A stretch of DNA of 62,004 nucleotides from Clostridium sp. MCC353 (GCF_018785315.1 NZ_WQPN01000164.1:300-62303), one strand, 5' to 3'. Positions 21,803 to 30,889 are shown, counted from the stretch's first letter. Numbers and translations: made by a program. The notes: a model not told the origin generated them from the letters alone.

Positions 21803-23275
21803 ATGAAGAGTGATTTGACTTTATATGAGAGAGTTTACTGGAATTTAAAGAATAAGATCGAGAGTGGGCTGCTTCCTGACGGCGCGAAGCTCCCATCCCG
21901 TGCCGAACTGTGCCGCGAATTTGGGGTGTCGGAAAAGACCGTGCGCTGTGCGCTGGACCTGCTTGCTGAAAATGGTCTGATTAAGACGAGGCAGCGGATG
22001 AGACCGGTTGTGGTATCCAGCCGCGGAGACGGGGATAAAAATATAGAGCATATGCTGCAAAAAGCGAATCAGGATTCGGTCAATGATATTGTCCAGACCG
22101 GAATTCTGCTGTGCTATCCGTTTAATGCCAGAGGTCTGCTGCTCTGTCATGGCAGGGAATGGGAGATTCCGGAATCCATTTTGTCTCAGATGAACCCGGA
22201 TGAACCTGAGAAATTTTGGAAGCTCTCCAACCGTTTTTGGCGTTTCTTTCTCGCTAGAAATGGAAATGAACTGATTCTGCGGGTGGCGGAAAGTATGGGC
22301 TTTGAGCTGATTAATATGAATTCCGGGACCTTGGCGCTCAGGGAGAGCTACCATGCTTCTCTGTGGAAATTAGTTGAAACAATGAAAGCCGGAGGCGATT
22401 TCAACACAGTCCGGTTTGATGATCTGTACCCGCTTTATGGGTTGGAACAGAAAGAACATGGCAGGACCGCCTGCGGTGTTGTCCCCGCCTCCTCACTGCC
22501 GGCTGATGCCGGCGGTTTAGAGCAGAGGCTGTATAGAAATCAGGAACGTTATTCAAGCGTCTGTCTGGATTTACTGGGCCTTATTGCCATTGGCCGGTAC
22601 CAGCCCGGCGACAGGCTGCCCACACACGAACAGCTTCAGAAAATCTATGGTGTGAGCATTGATACCACCACAAAAGCAGTCGGCATGTTGCAGGAATGGG
22701 GAGTGCTGTCCACAAAACGGGGACAGGGTATTTTTGTTGAGATGTGCCTTGAACAGTTGAAAACGATAAAAATTGAACCAGAGGTGATCAGCAGCCATGT
22801 CCGGCGCTTTTTGGACAGCATGGAGCTGGTATCTTTAACTGTAGAAGGAGTGGCGGCCCATGCGGCTGCCTATGTCGGGGCGGAAGAGGCCAGAGAACTC
22901 AGACAAGAACTGAAACGACTTTGGAGCGGGCGATATGTCCATCAGATGTTCCCCCGTGTTTTCCTGGATTTTTTGACCGCGCATATCCAATATGCGGCTC
23001 TGAAATCGATTTATAATGTGATTCGTAAAAATTACAGTGTTGGAAGAAGCATTCCCAAACTGGTTAATCTGGAAAAGACCGCAGAAAGCCGCCAGATTTA
23101 CCGCCGGTGTATGGCGGCGGTAGATGCGTTGGAAGCCGGAAGCATACAGGAATTTGCCAGGATTACAGGAGCGATGTTTCAATTCACCCATCAGTTGGCT
23201 TTGGCTGAATGCAAACGCCTGGGGTATTGGGAAAACGCCATGAACGTATATGACGGAGATGCGCTGTGGAAGTGA
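21803..23275 (+). CDS. GntR-type regulator with two separate winged-helix domains
   Basis: 490 residues. Residues about 6-72 form a GntR winged helix (LPSRAELCREFGVSEKTVR). A second GntR winged helix lies at about 246-315 (LPTHEQLQKIYGVSIDTTTK, followed by GVLSTKRGQGIFVEM). Between and after them are helical segments without a recognised ligand fold. Most GntR proteins have one such domain, so this could bind a split operator as a monomer. ATG 21803 starts right before the first domain; a TTG at 21767 is the alternative, and neither has a strong ribosome site. It may control the upstream enolase-family gene. Confidence 0.75.
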   Translation: MKSDLTLYERVYWNLKNKIESGLLPDGAKLPSRAELCREFGVSEKTVRCALDLLAENGLIKTRQRMRPVVVSSRGDGDKNIEHMLQKANQDSVNDIVQTGILLCYPFNARGLLLCHGREWEIPESILSQMNPDEPEKFWKLSNRFWRFFLARNGNELILRVAESMGFELINMNSGTLALRESYHASLWKLVETMKAGGDFNTVRFDDLYPLYGLEQKEHGRTACGVVPASSLPADAGGLEQRLYRNQERYSSVCLDLLGLIAIGRYQPGDRLPTHEQLQKIYGVSIDTTTKAVGMLQEWGVLSTKRGQGIFVEMCLEQLKTIKIEPEVISSHVRRFLDSMELVSLTVEGVAAHAAAYVGAEEARELRQELKRLWSGRYVHQMFPRVFLDFLTAHIQYAALKSIYNVIRKNYSVGRSIPKLVNLEKTAESRQIYRRCMAAVDALEAGSIQEFARITGAMFQFTHQLALAECKRLGYWENAMNVYDGDALWK

Positions 23276-23286
23276 CTTTGGTTAAT

Positions 23287-23320
23287 ACACCGCCGGTTGG
23301 ATCAGCCGGCGGTGTTTTTT
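23287..23320. terminator. intrinsic terminator between convergent regulator genes
   Basis: ACACCGCCGG (23287-23296) pairs with CCGGCGGTGT and runs into TTTTTT on the plus strand. Confidence 0.85.
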
Positions 23321-23357
23321 CGTTCTGATGTACATTTGAGTTTGAATGCGGGGAGGG

Positions 23358-24380
23358 TCATTCTTTTGGACGTGCAGCAGAGCTTTCTCTTATTATGAGT
23401 TCACAGGGAAATTCCACCCGGATGGGGTGGGTATGCCTTCCGGCGATCCGGTCATCCAATATTTTAACTGCAAATTCGCCCAGTTCTCTTTTAACAACCC
23501 GGACAGTGGTCAGGCGGGGGGAGATGAACTGGGCGATATCGATATCGGCCAATCCAATGATTGAGATATCCTGGGGAATCTTATAACCATAGTCGTGCAG
23601 TGCGCTGATTGCTCCTATGGCGGGATAATCATCGGCACAGATAATTCCTTCCGGCAGTTTTTTACAGGAAATCAAATCCTTGACAGCCTCATAGGCATGG
23701 TCCGCAGTCAGCATGATATTCCGGCAGCAGGCCATATCCAGCGGAAAGGAATGGGAGGACAGGGTATCACAGAACGCCTTAAAACGGTGCTCATTGATCA
23801 CATCAGTTTCTTGGGAAGGGATCGTTCCGATAAAACCGATGGTCTTAAAGCCGCAGTTAATAAAGTATTCTGTGGCGGAAGCGGTGGCAGTATAAGCATC
23901 ACAGATGATTTCGTCGATATCAGCCTGAGGGGAATTGAGACCGGCATATATGATGTTTCCTGTGATCTGTTTGAATCGGTCCATGATGTCCCGGGTAAGT
24001 CTGCCCAGGAGAATGATGCCGTCGAAATCCTGATTATTTAAACTGTTGAGAATCGGATAAATATCCGCGGTGGAAGTAGAGATCGTCTGTTTCAATTCAT
24101 ATCCAAGTCTTTTTGATTCTTCCTGAATTCCCATTAAAATCTGTGAGAAAAAATAATTATTAAAACTGTCTGAGGGGGATACCAGAATGCATACCAGCGA
24201 TTTAGTCTGGTTTTTTGAAACTCCGGCATCGTTAATGTAACCGAGTTCCCTCGCTATCTGTAATACTTTTTCAGCGGTTGCAGGGCTTGCCGGTTTTTGC
24301 TTGTCATTATTAAGGACCCGGGAAACCGTGGAAATCGAGACGCCTGCTGTCTGCGCGATTTCATAAAGTGTAGGACGCAT
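23358..24380 (-). CDS. LacI-family transcriptional repressor
   Basis: 340 residues: helix-turn-helix at residues 3-25 (TLYEIAQTAGVSISTVSRVL), hinge helix near 45-58, then a periplasmic-binding-protein-like ligand domain (VCILVSPSDSFNNYFFSQIL; DFDGIILLG; GFIGTIPSQETDV; ICADDYPAIGA). It is divergent from the first ABC cassette, separated by 247 bp with promoters on both strands and palindromes, so it most likely represses that cassette until the transported sugar-like inducer appears. The start ATG at 24380 has GGAGT upstream. Confidence 0.9.
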   Translation of the reverse strand: MRPTLYEIAQTAGVSISTVSRVLNNDKQKPASPATAEKVLQIARELGYINDAGVSKNQTKSLVCILVSPSDSFNNYFFSQILMGIQEESKRLGYELKQTISTSTADIYPILNSLNNQDFDGIILLGRLTRDIMDRFKQITGNIIYAGLNSPQADIDEIICDAYTATASATEYFINCGFKTIGFIGTIPSQETDVINEHRFKAFCDTLSSHSFPLDMACCRNIMLTADHAYEAVKDLISCKKLPEGIICADDYPAIGAISALHDYGYKIPQDISIIGLADIDIAQFISPRLTTVRVVKRELGEFAVKILDDRIAGRHTHPIRVEFPCELIIRESSAARPKE

Positions 24381-24430
24381 GGATGGACTCCTTTTGGTTA
24401 TTATTGGAAATAATTGTTAAATATACGAAT

Positions 24431-24459
24431 AGTATAATTGATCTGTTAAGGATTGTCAA
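24431..24459 (-). promoter_or_regulatory. promoter of the LacI-family gene
   Basis: On the minus strand TTGACA (24459-24454), 17-bp spacer, TATACT (24436-24431). A TATAC/GTATA inverted repeat at 24422-24436 overlaps the -10 and could mediate autoregulation. Confidence 0.75.
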
Positions 24460-24476
24460 TTAAATCACGGATTAAA

Positions 24477-24493
24477 ATCCAAATAATTTGGAT
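24477..24493. promoter_or_regulatory. operator candidate 1 (ATCCAAAT inverted repeat)
   Basis: ATCCAAAT, one central base, ATTTGGAT: a perfect 17-bp palindrome placed between the two divergent promoters. Confidence 0.55.
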
Positions 24494-24502
24494 AAAAAAG
24501 GA

Positions 24503-24531
24503 TTGATAATTTGGATTATGGATGATAATAT
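24503..24531 (+). promoter_or_regulatory. promoter of the first ABC cassette
   Basis: TTGATA at 24503-24508, 17-bp spacer, TAATAT at 24526-24531, about 97 bp before the lipoprotein start. Confidence 0.7.
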
Positions 24532-24595
24532 GAAAATATAGCAAGAAAATCTTGCAAAAATCGCCAAAATGAACGAAAAACTGTAAAAAATAATA

Positions 24596-24608
24596 TCCAA
24601 AATTTGGA
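24596..24608. promoter_or_regulatory. operator candidate 2 (TCCAAA inverted repeat)
   Basis: TCCAAA, central A, TTTGGA, just before the ribosome site of the first ABC lipoprotein. It shares the half-site of the palindrome 117 bp upstream, a spacing that would allow looping. Confidence 0.5.
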
Positions 24609-24627
24609 GCAAAAAAGGAGAGGTAAA

Positions 24628-25812
24628 ATGAAAAGAAGAGCATTGGTATTGGGGATGGCCATGACAGTCTTATTAACAGGGTGCGGAAGCCCGGTTAAAG
24701 GAAATGACAAAGAGCCTTTAAAAGTGACGGAACAGTCAAAACAGAGCGGCGGGGAAGGGGACACGGAATTTGGAATCAGCCCCATGCCGGAAAGAACGAC
24801 ACTGCGCGTGGGATATTTTGTAGGGGTACAGCATGCGCTGCCGATCTATGTGGCGGATCAAAAGGGATGGTTTGATGAATTGAATATTGATCTGGAATAT
24901 GTAACGTTTTCTAACGGACCCGCCATGATGGAAGCTAACAGCAGCTGGGATTTTTCTTCTACAGGCGGCCCGGGCACGATTGTAGGAGCCCTGGCTTATG
25001 GGGTGAAATGTATCGGAACAGCCACTTATGATGCCGGCTTAAATCTCTATGTAAGAGAAGATTCCCCGATTTACCAGTCAGGGAAAGGGCATGTTGAGGG
25101 GTATGAAGAGATTTATGGAACGCCTGAAGACTGGAAAGGGACTACGTGGCTTCTTCCCGTTGGGACGACCTTACATAAGATCTTGTTTTCTACTTTAGAA
25201 AAGGTGGGTGTGGACAACGATCAGGTTACGATTGTAAATATGGACGTCAGTTCAGCGCTTGCAGGTTTTAAGGCCGGTGAAGGAGACGGATGCGGTGAGT
25301 GGTCTACCCTGGCTCTGGCTGCGGAACATGAAGGCTATAAAAAGGTCGGCGGCCTGGATGCAAACGGGGATATTATTGTCTGCAACATCTGTGCGACCTC
25401 CGATGCGGTTGATAATAAAAAAGAATTGATTACAAAGGCGTATGAATTATATTACCGTTCAGCGGAATGGTGTCTGGCCAATCCGGAAGAAGCCGCAGAT
25501 TATTATATGGAAGTCTGCAGTGACGAGGGAGTGCTTTGTACAAAGGAAGACGCGGCCTATGCGGTCTCAATTTTATTCGTTCCGACTTTGGAAGAAAGCA
25601 TTGCCATGTTTAAAAATGAGATGGATGATCCGAAAGGAACCTATACAAAAAGAAAATTAAACCAGGTAGAAACCGATTTATTTGAGACATTTGACTTTTT
25701 TGTGGATCAGGATAAATACACCCAGGAGGACCGCAATTTCCTTCTGGATAACCGGATGGTCGACAGTTCCATTGCGGAAGCGGTGGAACAGGAAATAAAA
25801 AGCCGCAAATAG
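24628..25812 (+). CDS. NitT/TauT-type ABC substrate-binding lipoprotein (cassette 1)
   Basis: 394 residues with lipobox LTGC near residue 18. The mature part has the NMT1/SsuA-like layout: LRVGYFVGVQHALPIYVADQ, then GWFDELNIDLEYVTF, and the FSSTGGPGTIVGAL stretch. It resembles the second cassette lipoprotein at 34504 (YGTPE, LLP.GT and NMD blocks in the same order). It binds an unknown solute outside the cell for the two permeases that follow. ATG 24628 has AAGGAGAGG just upstream. Confidence 0.85.
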   Translation: MKRRALVLGMAMTVLLTGCGSPVKGNDKEPLKVTEQSKQSGGEGDTEFGISPMPERTTLRVGYFVGVQHALPIYVADQKGWFDELNIDLEYVTFSNGPAMMEANSSWDFSSTGGPGTIVGALAYGVKCIGTATYDAGLNLYVREDSPIYQSGKGHVEGYEEIYGTPEDWKGTTWLLPVGTTLHKILFSTLEKVGVDNDQVTIVNMDVSSALAGFKAGEGDGCGEWSTLALAAEHEGYKKVGGLDANGDIIVCNICATSDAVDNKKELITKAYELYYRSAEWCLANPEEAADYYMEVCSDEGVLCTKEDAAYAVSILFVPTLEESIAMFKNEMDDPKGTYTKRKLNQVETDLFETFDFFVDQDKYTQEDRNFLLDNRMVDSSIAEAVEQEIKSRK

Positions 25813-25845
25813 ATTTACGCGGCATGAGTGGAAGGCAGGTATGCT

Positions 25846-26655
25846 ATGATGAATGACACTGTTCGTAAACAGAAAAGGGATGCTGTCAAATATACGGTTT
25901 TGACAATTACCGGTATCTTGGGGTTCTTTTTGATTTGGCAGCTCCTTTTGGATTTCGGGATCATAAGTTCCAATATTTTATCGAAACCGACAGAAGTGAT
26001 CCGCTTGTTTTTTATCAAACTCCATGATAAGAGCCCGGATGGTTCGCTGCTGCAGACGAATATCCTGACAAGCCTGAAGCTGTCTTTAACCGGTCTTGTC
26101 CTTGCTGTTATCATTGGGATCCCTTTGGGATGGTTTATGGCATGGTATGAGAATATCGACTTGTTTGTCCGGCCGATTTTCGAGATCATACGCCCGATTC
26201 CCCCTATTTCCTGGATCCCTCTGACAATTTTGTGGCTGGGGATTGGTTTGAAGGCAAAGGCGTTTATTATTTTCTTTTCAGCATTTATACCGTGTGTGAT
26301 CAATTCCTATACGGGAGTAAAACAAGCCAGCCCGGTTTTAATCAATGTTGCCAAAACCTGCGGCGCGTCCAAATTTACTATTTTCTACAGAGTGGGAATA
26401 CCGGCGTCCCTGCCCATGGTATTTGCGGGCATCAGGATTGCGCTGGGAAATTCCTGGTCAACCCTGGTCGCCGCTGAAATGCTTTCAGCCAGCTCGGGTC
26501 TGGGATATATGATATTAACCGGAAGGTCTTTCGGAAGACCGGATATTATAATTCTGGGCATGCTGGTGATCGGAGCGGTGGGCGCTTTATTTAACGGATT
26601 TTTAACCGCTGCCGAAAATAAAGTCTTGGCGTGGAGGAAATCTGATCATGGATAA
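25846..26655 (+). CDS. ABC transporter permease A (cassette 1)
   Basis: 269 residues, about six membrane helices, of the BPD_transp_1 family. The cytoplasmic EAA-like loop reads AKTCGASKFTIFYRVGIPAS near 166-185 and would dock an ATPase subunit. The N-terminal RPIPPISWIPLTILWLGIG block is typical of nitrate/sulfonate/taurine-type permeases. Start ATG 25846 (AGGCAGG upstream). It overlaps the next permease by 8 bp. Confidence 0.88.
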   Translation: MMNDTVRKQKRDAVKYTVLTITGILGFFLIWQLLLDFGIISSNILSKPTEVIRLFFIKLHDKSPDGSLLQTNILTSLKLSLTGLVLAVIIGIPLGWFMAWYENIDLFVRPIFEIIRPIPPISWIPLTILWLGIGLKAKAFIIFFSAFIPCVINSYTGVKQASPVLINVAKTCGASKFTIFYRVGIPASLPMVFAGIRIALGNSWSTLVAAEMLSASSGLGYMILTGRSFGRPDIIILGMLVIGAVGALFNGFLTAAENKVLAWRKSDHG

Positions 26656-27433
26656 AAAACTGAATATAAAAAAATCGAATGTGAAAAAAATGGTTGTTAC
26701 AATGTTTTCTCTGATGTTTTTAGCCGGAATCTGGCTGTTCGTCTCAACTAACTATCCGGCGATGATACCCAGTCCGGGTGAAACATGGGAACGGTTTCTG
26801 CTGACATTTTCAAAACCGATTAAAAAACTGAATCTGCTGCAGCATGTTTTAGCAAGCCTCAGAAGAGTTGGAACGGCATTGGCCATAGCCTGGGTTACGG
26901 GTGTGGCGTTTGGTGTAATTATAGGGTGGAATAAAACCTGCAATGCCCTGTTCGGTTCCGTATTCACCATGCTGCGTCCGATCCCGCCCCTTGCCTGGAT
27001 CCCTCTCATTACAATCTGTTTTGGGATCAGTGAAATGCCCAAAATTTTAATTGTGTTCATCGGCGCATTTATTCCCGTGGTAGTCAACACCCAGGCGGGA
27101 ATGCGGAATGTGGAGCGGCTGTATCTGGATGTTGCAAAATCATTCAATGCCAATGAAAGACAGTTGTTGTGGGAAGTGGCGATGCCGTCCATAACGCCCG
27201 CTATTTTTGCCGGTATGAGGACATCCACCAGTTCCGCATGGATGGTGGTAGTTGCGGCGGAAATGCTGGGCGCCAGTTCCGGCGTTGGTTTTTTAATCAA
27301 CAGAGGAATGGACAGCGCGGACACTCCGCTGGTTTTGGTTGCAATGATAGCCATAGGCATCGTGGGGGCAATGCTCGCAGTATTATTTGAAGTGATCGAA
27401 AGGATGGCTTGTCCATGGATGATAAAAAGATAA
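26648..27433 (+). CDS. ABC transporter permease B (cassette 1)
   Basis: 261 residues, second BPD_transp_1 permease with the RPIPPLAWIPLITICFGIS block and coupling loop (AKSFNANERQLLWEVAMPS). It is clearly different from permease A, so the membrane core is a heterodimer. GGAGG lies before ATG 26648. Its end overlaps the ATPase A start by 19 bp, showing tight translational coupling. Confidence 0.88.
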   Translation: MDKKLNIKKSNVKKMVVTMFSLMFLAGIWLFVSTNYPAMIPSPGETWERFLLTFSKPIKKLNLLQHVLASLRRVGTALAIAWVTGVAFGVIIGWNKTCNALFGSVFTMLRPIPPLAWIPLITICFGISEMPKILIVFIGAFIPVVVNTQAGMRNVERLYLDVAKSFNANERQLLWEVAMPSITPAIFAGMRTSTSSAWMVVVAAEMLGASSGVGFLINRGMDSADTPLVLVAMIAIGIVGAMLAVLFEVIERMACPWMIKR

Positions 27434-28176
27434 GGCTGAGTTTGAGAAATATCAATAAAGTGTTTTATACGGGAAAAGAAGAGTTTGAAGCGGTAAAAGA
27501 CGTGTCTTTAGACGTATACGACAACGAGTTCCTGGTATTGCTGGGACCGGGGCATTGTGGAAAGTCGGTGCTTCTCAATATCATGGATGGGCTGGAAAGC
27601 CCGACGAAGGGAACCATTCTTTTGGACGGAAATGAACACAGCAGGCCTGATCCAAAGATCGGAATGGTATTTCAGAAAACAGGGCTGATGCCCTGGAAAA
27701 CGGTGATGCAGAATACCGAACTTGGGCTGAAATTCGCAGGAGTTAAAAAGGCGGAACGGCGTAAAAGAGCACAAAAATATATTGAACTGGTTGGACTAAA
27801 AGGATTTGAAAACCATTATCCCTCACAGTTGTCCGGAGGAATGAAGCAGCGGGTGGGAATCGCCAGAGCCTATACCAGCGGCCCCCAGATTTTATTGATG
27901 GATGAGCCGTTTGGGGCCCTGGACGCGCAGACCCGGTACTCGATGGAGGAAGAAATCAATAAGCTGTGGGAACTGGACAAGAGAACGGTGGTATTCGTCA
28001 CAAATAACATTGAAGAGGCCGTTTATCTGGGAGACCGGATCATGTTGTTAAGCGGGTGCCCCGCTACCGTGAAAAAAATATATGAAGTTAATCTGCCGAG
28101 ACCCAGGGATTTTGTGGATCCGTATTTTATGGAACTGCGTCAGGAAATAGCGGCAAATACGGATTTGGCATTATAA
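27415..28176 (+). CDS. ABC ATPase A (cassette 1), canonical signature but Asn in H-loop
   Basis: 253 residues. Walker A GPGHCGKS near 44, Q-loop VFQKTGLMPW, signature LSGGMKQR, Walker B LLMDEPFGALD. The H-loop, normally VTH, reads VTNN: N197 replaces the switch His. This exact change recurs in ATPase A of cassette 2. It couples ATP hydrolysis to transport, most likely as a heterodimer with ATPase B. ATG 27415 has AAGGATGG upstream; a TTG at 27409 is the alternative. Confidence 0.88.
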   Translation: MDDKKIRLSLRNINKVFYTGKEEFEAVKDVSLDVYDNEFLVLLGPGHCGKSVLLNIMDGLESPTKGTILLDGNEHSRPDPKIGMVFQKTGLMPWKTVMQNTELGLKFAGVKKAERRKRAQKYIELVGLKGFENHYPSQLSGGMKQRVGIARAYTSGPQILLMDEPFGALDAQTRYSMEEEINKLWELDKRTVVFVTNNIEEAVYLGDRIMLLSGCPATVKKIYEVNLPRPRDFVDPYFMELRQEIAANTDLAL

Positions 28177-28195
28177 GAGGTTGAAGGAGCGGCAA

Positions 28196-28954
28196 ATGAT
28201 GGAAGAGATGGATAAGAGAGAGATAAAAGTTGAGGTTAAAAACCTGACTAAGAAATTTGACGACTTACTGGTTCTTGATGATATTTCCTTTACGATTAAA
28301 AAAGGAGAATTTGTATGTGTGGTAGGGCCAACGGGCTGCGGAAAGACCACATTTTTAAACCTTTTGACAAAACTGTATGAACCTACATCGGGTCAGCTTT
28401 TAATCGATGGGATTCCGGCGGACCCGAAAAAGCACAATTTGGCCTTTGTATTTCAGGAACCGTCCGCTTATCCCTGGCTCACAGTGGAAGAGAACCTCGC
28501 TTTCGGCCTGGAAATAAAGAAGCTGGACAAGGAGGTCATAAAGGAGCGGGTTAACCATATTCTCCGCTTGATGGGACTGGAACCGTTCAGGAAACATTAT
28601 CCCCACCAGTTGTCCGTCAGTTCCGAGCAGAGAATTATTATCGGCAGGGCGTTCGCCATGAATCCGGACCTGCTGCTGATGGATGAACCCTATGCACAGA
28701 TGGACATAAAACTCCGGTATTATCTGGAGGACGAAGTGATAAGGCTGTGGAAGGAAACCGGCAGTACGGTAGTTTTTATCACTCACAATATTGAAGAGGC
28801 GGTATACCTGGCGGAACGGGTGCTGATTTTGACAAATAAGCCTGCAAAAATCAAGGAGGAGGTGAAGATAGATCTGCCCAGACCCAGGAATTTTGCTGAA
28901 AAAGAGTTTATATCATTGAGAACCTATATCACCGATCAGATAAAATGGTGGTAA
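28196..28954 (+). CDS. ABC ATPase B (cassette 1), degenerate signature
   Basis: 252 residues. Walker A GPTGCGKTT, Q-loop VFQEPSAYPW, Walker B LLMDEPYAQMD and H-loop His (VFITHNIEE, H197) are intact, but the signature LSGGQ is replaced by LSVSSEQR. Paired with ATPase A it would form one complete ATP site (own Walker motifs plus signature of A) and one degenerate site. AAGGAG at 28184-28189 selects ATG 28196. Confidence 0.88.
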   Translation: MMEEMDKREIKVEVKNLTKKFDDLLVLDDISFTIKKGEFVCVVGPTGCGKTTFLNLLTKLYEPTSGQLLIDGIPADPKKHNLAFVFQEPSAYPWLTVEENLAFGLEIKKLDKEVIKERVNHILRLMGLEPFRKHYPHQLSVSSEQRIIIGRAFAMNPDLLLMDEPYAQMDIKLRYYLEDEVIRLWKETGSTVVFITHNIEEAVYLAERVLILTNKPAKIKEEVKIDLPRPRNFAEKEFISLRTYITDQIKWW

Positions 28955-28981
28955 ATATTAGAAATTAAAGGAGAAGAGAAG

Positions 28982-29662
28982 ATGAGGATTGGCCGTTATT
29001 TGGATCATGCGGTGTTAAAACCGGAATTTACACAGGAAGAGGCAAAGGCAGGGATACAGATGGGAATTGATTATCATGCGAAAACGGTTTGTGTCCGTCC
29101 CTGTGACATTGAACTGGCAAAACAGATGTGTGAAGGCACGGAAACCCAGGTAAGCTGTGTGCTGGATTTCCCCCATGGAGCCGCCGGTTTGGAGGCCAAA
29201 GCCGCTCTGGCTGAAATTTATGCGAAAACTGGTGTTGTTGAAATCGATATGGTAATGAACTTCGGCCTTGCAAAATCGGGGGAATGGGGCCGGGTTGCAC
29301 AGGAGATAAAGGCGGTCACAGACAGCGCCCATAAATATGGGGTCGGGGTAAAAGTGATCTTCGAGACCAGCCAGTTAACCCGGGATGAGATCAGGAAAGG
29401 GACCGAGGTGTGCGTTGAATGCGGAGCTGATTTCGTGAAAACTTCTACGGGATTTTTAGGATGTGGAGCCACTGAGGAAAGCGTTAAAACCATGATCGAG
29501 ACTGCTGCTGGACGGATTAAGGTGAAGCCCTCGGGCGGAATGAGCGATTACGAAACAGCGAAAGCATTTGTGGATATGGGAGCGGACCGGCTGGGAGTGG
29601 GGGTAGCATTTACACCTGCGATTTGTGAAGGAGAAAAGCGCGCACTGGGAGGAGAAGGCTGA
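28982..29662 (+). CDS. deoC: deoxyribose-phosphate aldolase
   Basis: 226 residues. Class I aldolase barrel with the Schiff-base lysine in DFVKTSTGF (K153) and the second conserved lysine in KPSGGM (K182), plus the N-terminal LDHAVLKP block. The reaction splits 2-deoxyribose 5-phosphate into glyceraldehyde 3-phosphate and acetaldehyde. The gene follows the ABC cassette by 27 bp and the dehydrogenase start is 1 bp after its stop, so the substrate of the transporter may be a deoxyribose-like or other aldol substrate. A specialised aldolase acting on another phosphate is possible. Confidence 0.88.
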   Translation: MRIGRYLDHAVLKPEFTQEEAKAGIQMGIDYHAKTVCVRPCDIELAKQMCEGTETQVSCVLDFPHGAAGLEAKAALAEIYAKTGVVEIDMVMNFGLAKSGEWGRVAQEIKAVTDSAHKYGVGVKVIFETSQLTRDEIRKGTEVCVECGADFVKTSTGFLGCGATEESVKTMIETAAGRIKVKPSGGMSDYETAKAFVDMGADRLGVGVAFTPAICEGEKRALGGEG

Positions 29663-29663
29663 T

Positions 29664-30839
29664 ATGAATGAATTTGAGCTCCATTTTACGACAAAAATCA
29701 TTTTTGGTAAAGGCGCGGAAACATCAATCGGCCGGAAATTAAAAAAAGAAGGCGTTTCCAGCGTTTTGATTCACTATGACAGCGCCGCAGAAAAACTGGG
29801 ACTGCTGGAGCGTGTACAGGGATATCTGGCAGATGAAGGAATACAGGTCTTTTTCCATGGAGGGGTTGTGCCCAATACAAGTCTCTCTGTTATTAGGGAA
29901 GGAATTGAAATATGCATCCGGCAGAGAATCGATTGTGTAACCGCAATCGGGGGAGGCAGCGCCATCGATTCGTCGAAGGCGATCTGTGTGGGCGCGGCCA
30001 ATCCGGATGTGGATATCTGGGACTGCTATGAAGGAAAATTCAAACCGGAAAAAGCCTTGAAAATGGCCGTGGTTTTGACAACGGCGGCCACCGGCAGTGA
30101 GACAAATCCCTCCTCCGTTGTGATGAAGGAGGAAGGTAAGTTAAAGCGGAGCCTGTATTGCGAAGCCAGCCGGGCTGATTATGCGTTTATGAACCCGGAA
30201 ATTCTGTATACTCTGCCTGAATTTCAAAAGGCGTGTACCATATCGGATATTCTATCCCATGTGTTTGAGCGGTATTTCACCCAGCATGAAGAAAACCGGA
30301 TATCAGACCAGTGTTCGGAAGGGATGATGCGCGTTCTTTACCAGCTCAGTGACCGGTTCCTGAACAATACGGATTACGATTCCGCATCGGAAATCATGTG
30401 GGCAGGCACCTCCGCGTATCTGTACTGCGGGCTGGGCGGGCCGTTTGACTGGGGAACCCACAATATGGGCCATGAACTTTCAGGAATGTTTGAGAAGACA
30501 CATGCGGCAACCATAACCGCTATGTGGGGGACCTGGGCAAGATATGTTTATAAGCGCAATTTGGGCCGGTTTGCCAGGTACTCGGAAGCAGTGCTGGGAA
30601 TTACGGAGGGCGGTGAAGAAGAAAAGGCTCTGGCCGGGATCGAAAGGACGGAACAGTATTTTAAAGAGTGGGGAATGCCCGTCAGCATTCCTCAGCTTAT
30701 GGGGAGACCGCTTGAGAAAGAGGAGATCCAAATGCTGACAGATAAGTGCATGTTTTTTGGAGGGAGAAAAACAGTCGGCAATTACTTGAAGCTGGGATAT
30801 GAAGACGTTTATTCCATCTATACCAACGCTAATATGTGA
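29664..30839 (+). CDS. iron-containing alcohol dehydrogenase
   Basis: 391 residues, group III dehydrogenase. Visible marks: nucleotide motif GGGSAIDSSKAI near 91, TTAATGSETNPSSVV near 134, and the metal-binding His region HNMGHELSGMFEKTHAA near 263. It interconverts an aldehyde and an alcohol with NAD(P)H; next to deoC, acetaldehyde reduction is a reasonable guess. GGAGGAGAAGG lies before ATG 29664. Last gene of the first cassette operon; a terminator follows. Confidence 0.88.
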   Translation: MNEFELHFTTKIIFGKGAETSIGRKLKKEGVSSVLIHYDSAAEKLGLLERVQGYLADEGIQVFFHGGVVPNTSLSVIREGIEICIRQRIDCVTAIGGGSAIDSSKAICVGAANPDVDIWDCYEGKFKPEKALKMAVVLTTAATGSETNPSSVVMKEEGKLKRSLYCEASRADYAFMNPEILYTLPEFQKACTISDILSHVFERYFTQHEENRISDQCSEGMMRVLYQLSDRFLNNTDYDSASEIMWAGTSAYLYCGLGGPFDWGTHNMGHELSGMFEKTHAATITAMWGTWARYVYKRNLGRFARYSEAVLGITEGGEEEKALAGIERTEQYFKEWGMPVSIPQLMGRPLEKEEIQMLTDKCMFFGGRKTVGNYLKLGYEDVYSIYTNANM

Positions 30840-30862
30840 ACAACAGTGAATATAATTTTTAT

Positions 30863-30886
30863 CCGGCCGTTTATATAAACGGCCGG
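30863..30886. terminator. bidirectional intrinsic terminator
   Basis: An 11-bp stem CCGGCCGTTTA / TAAACGGCCGG with a 2-nt loop between convergent genes, T-rich on the plus side (TTTAATTTT) and A-rich on the left (T-rich for minus-strand transcripts). Confidence 0.85.
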
Positions 30887-30889
30887 ACT

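Noticed and set aside
26752-27360. 202-residue minus-strand open frame opposite permease B of cassette 1
   Set aside because: Shadow of a hydrophobic gene; antisense frames opposite membrane proteins are commonly open and this one has no ribosome site.
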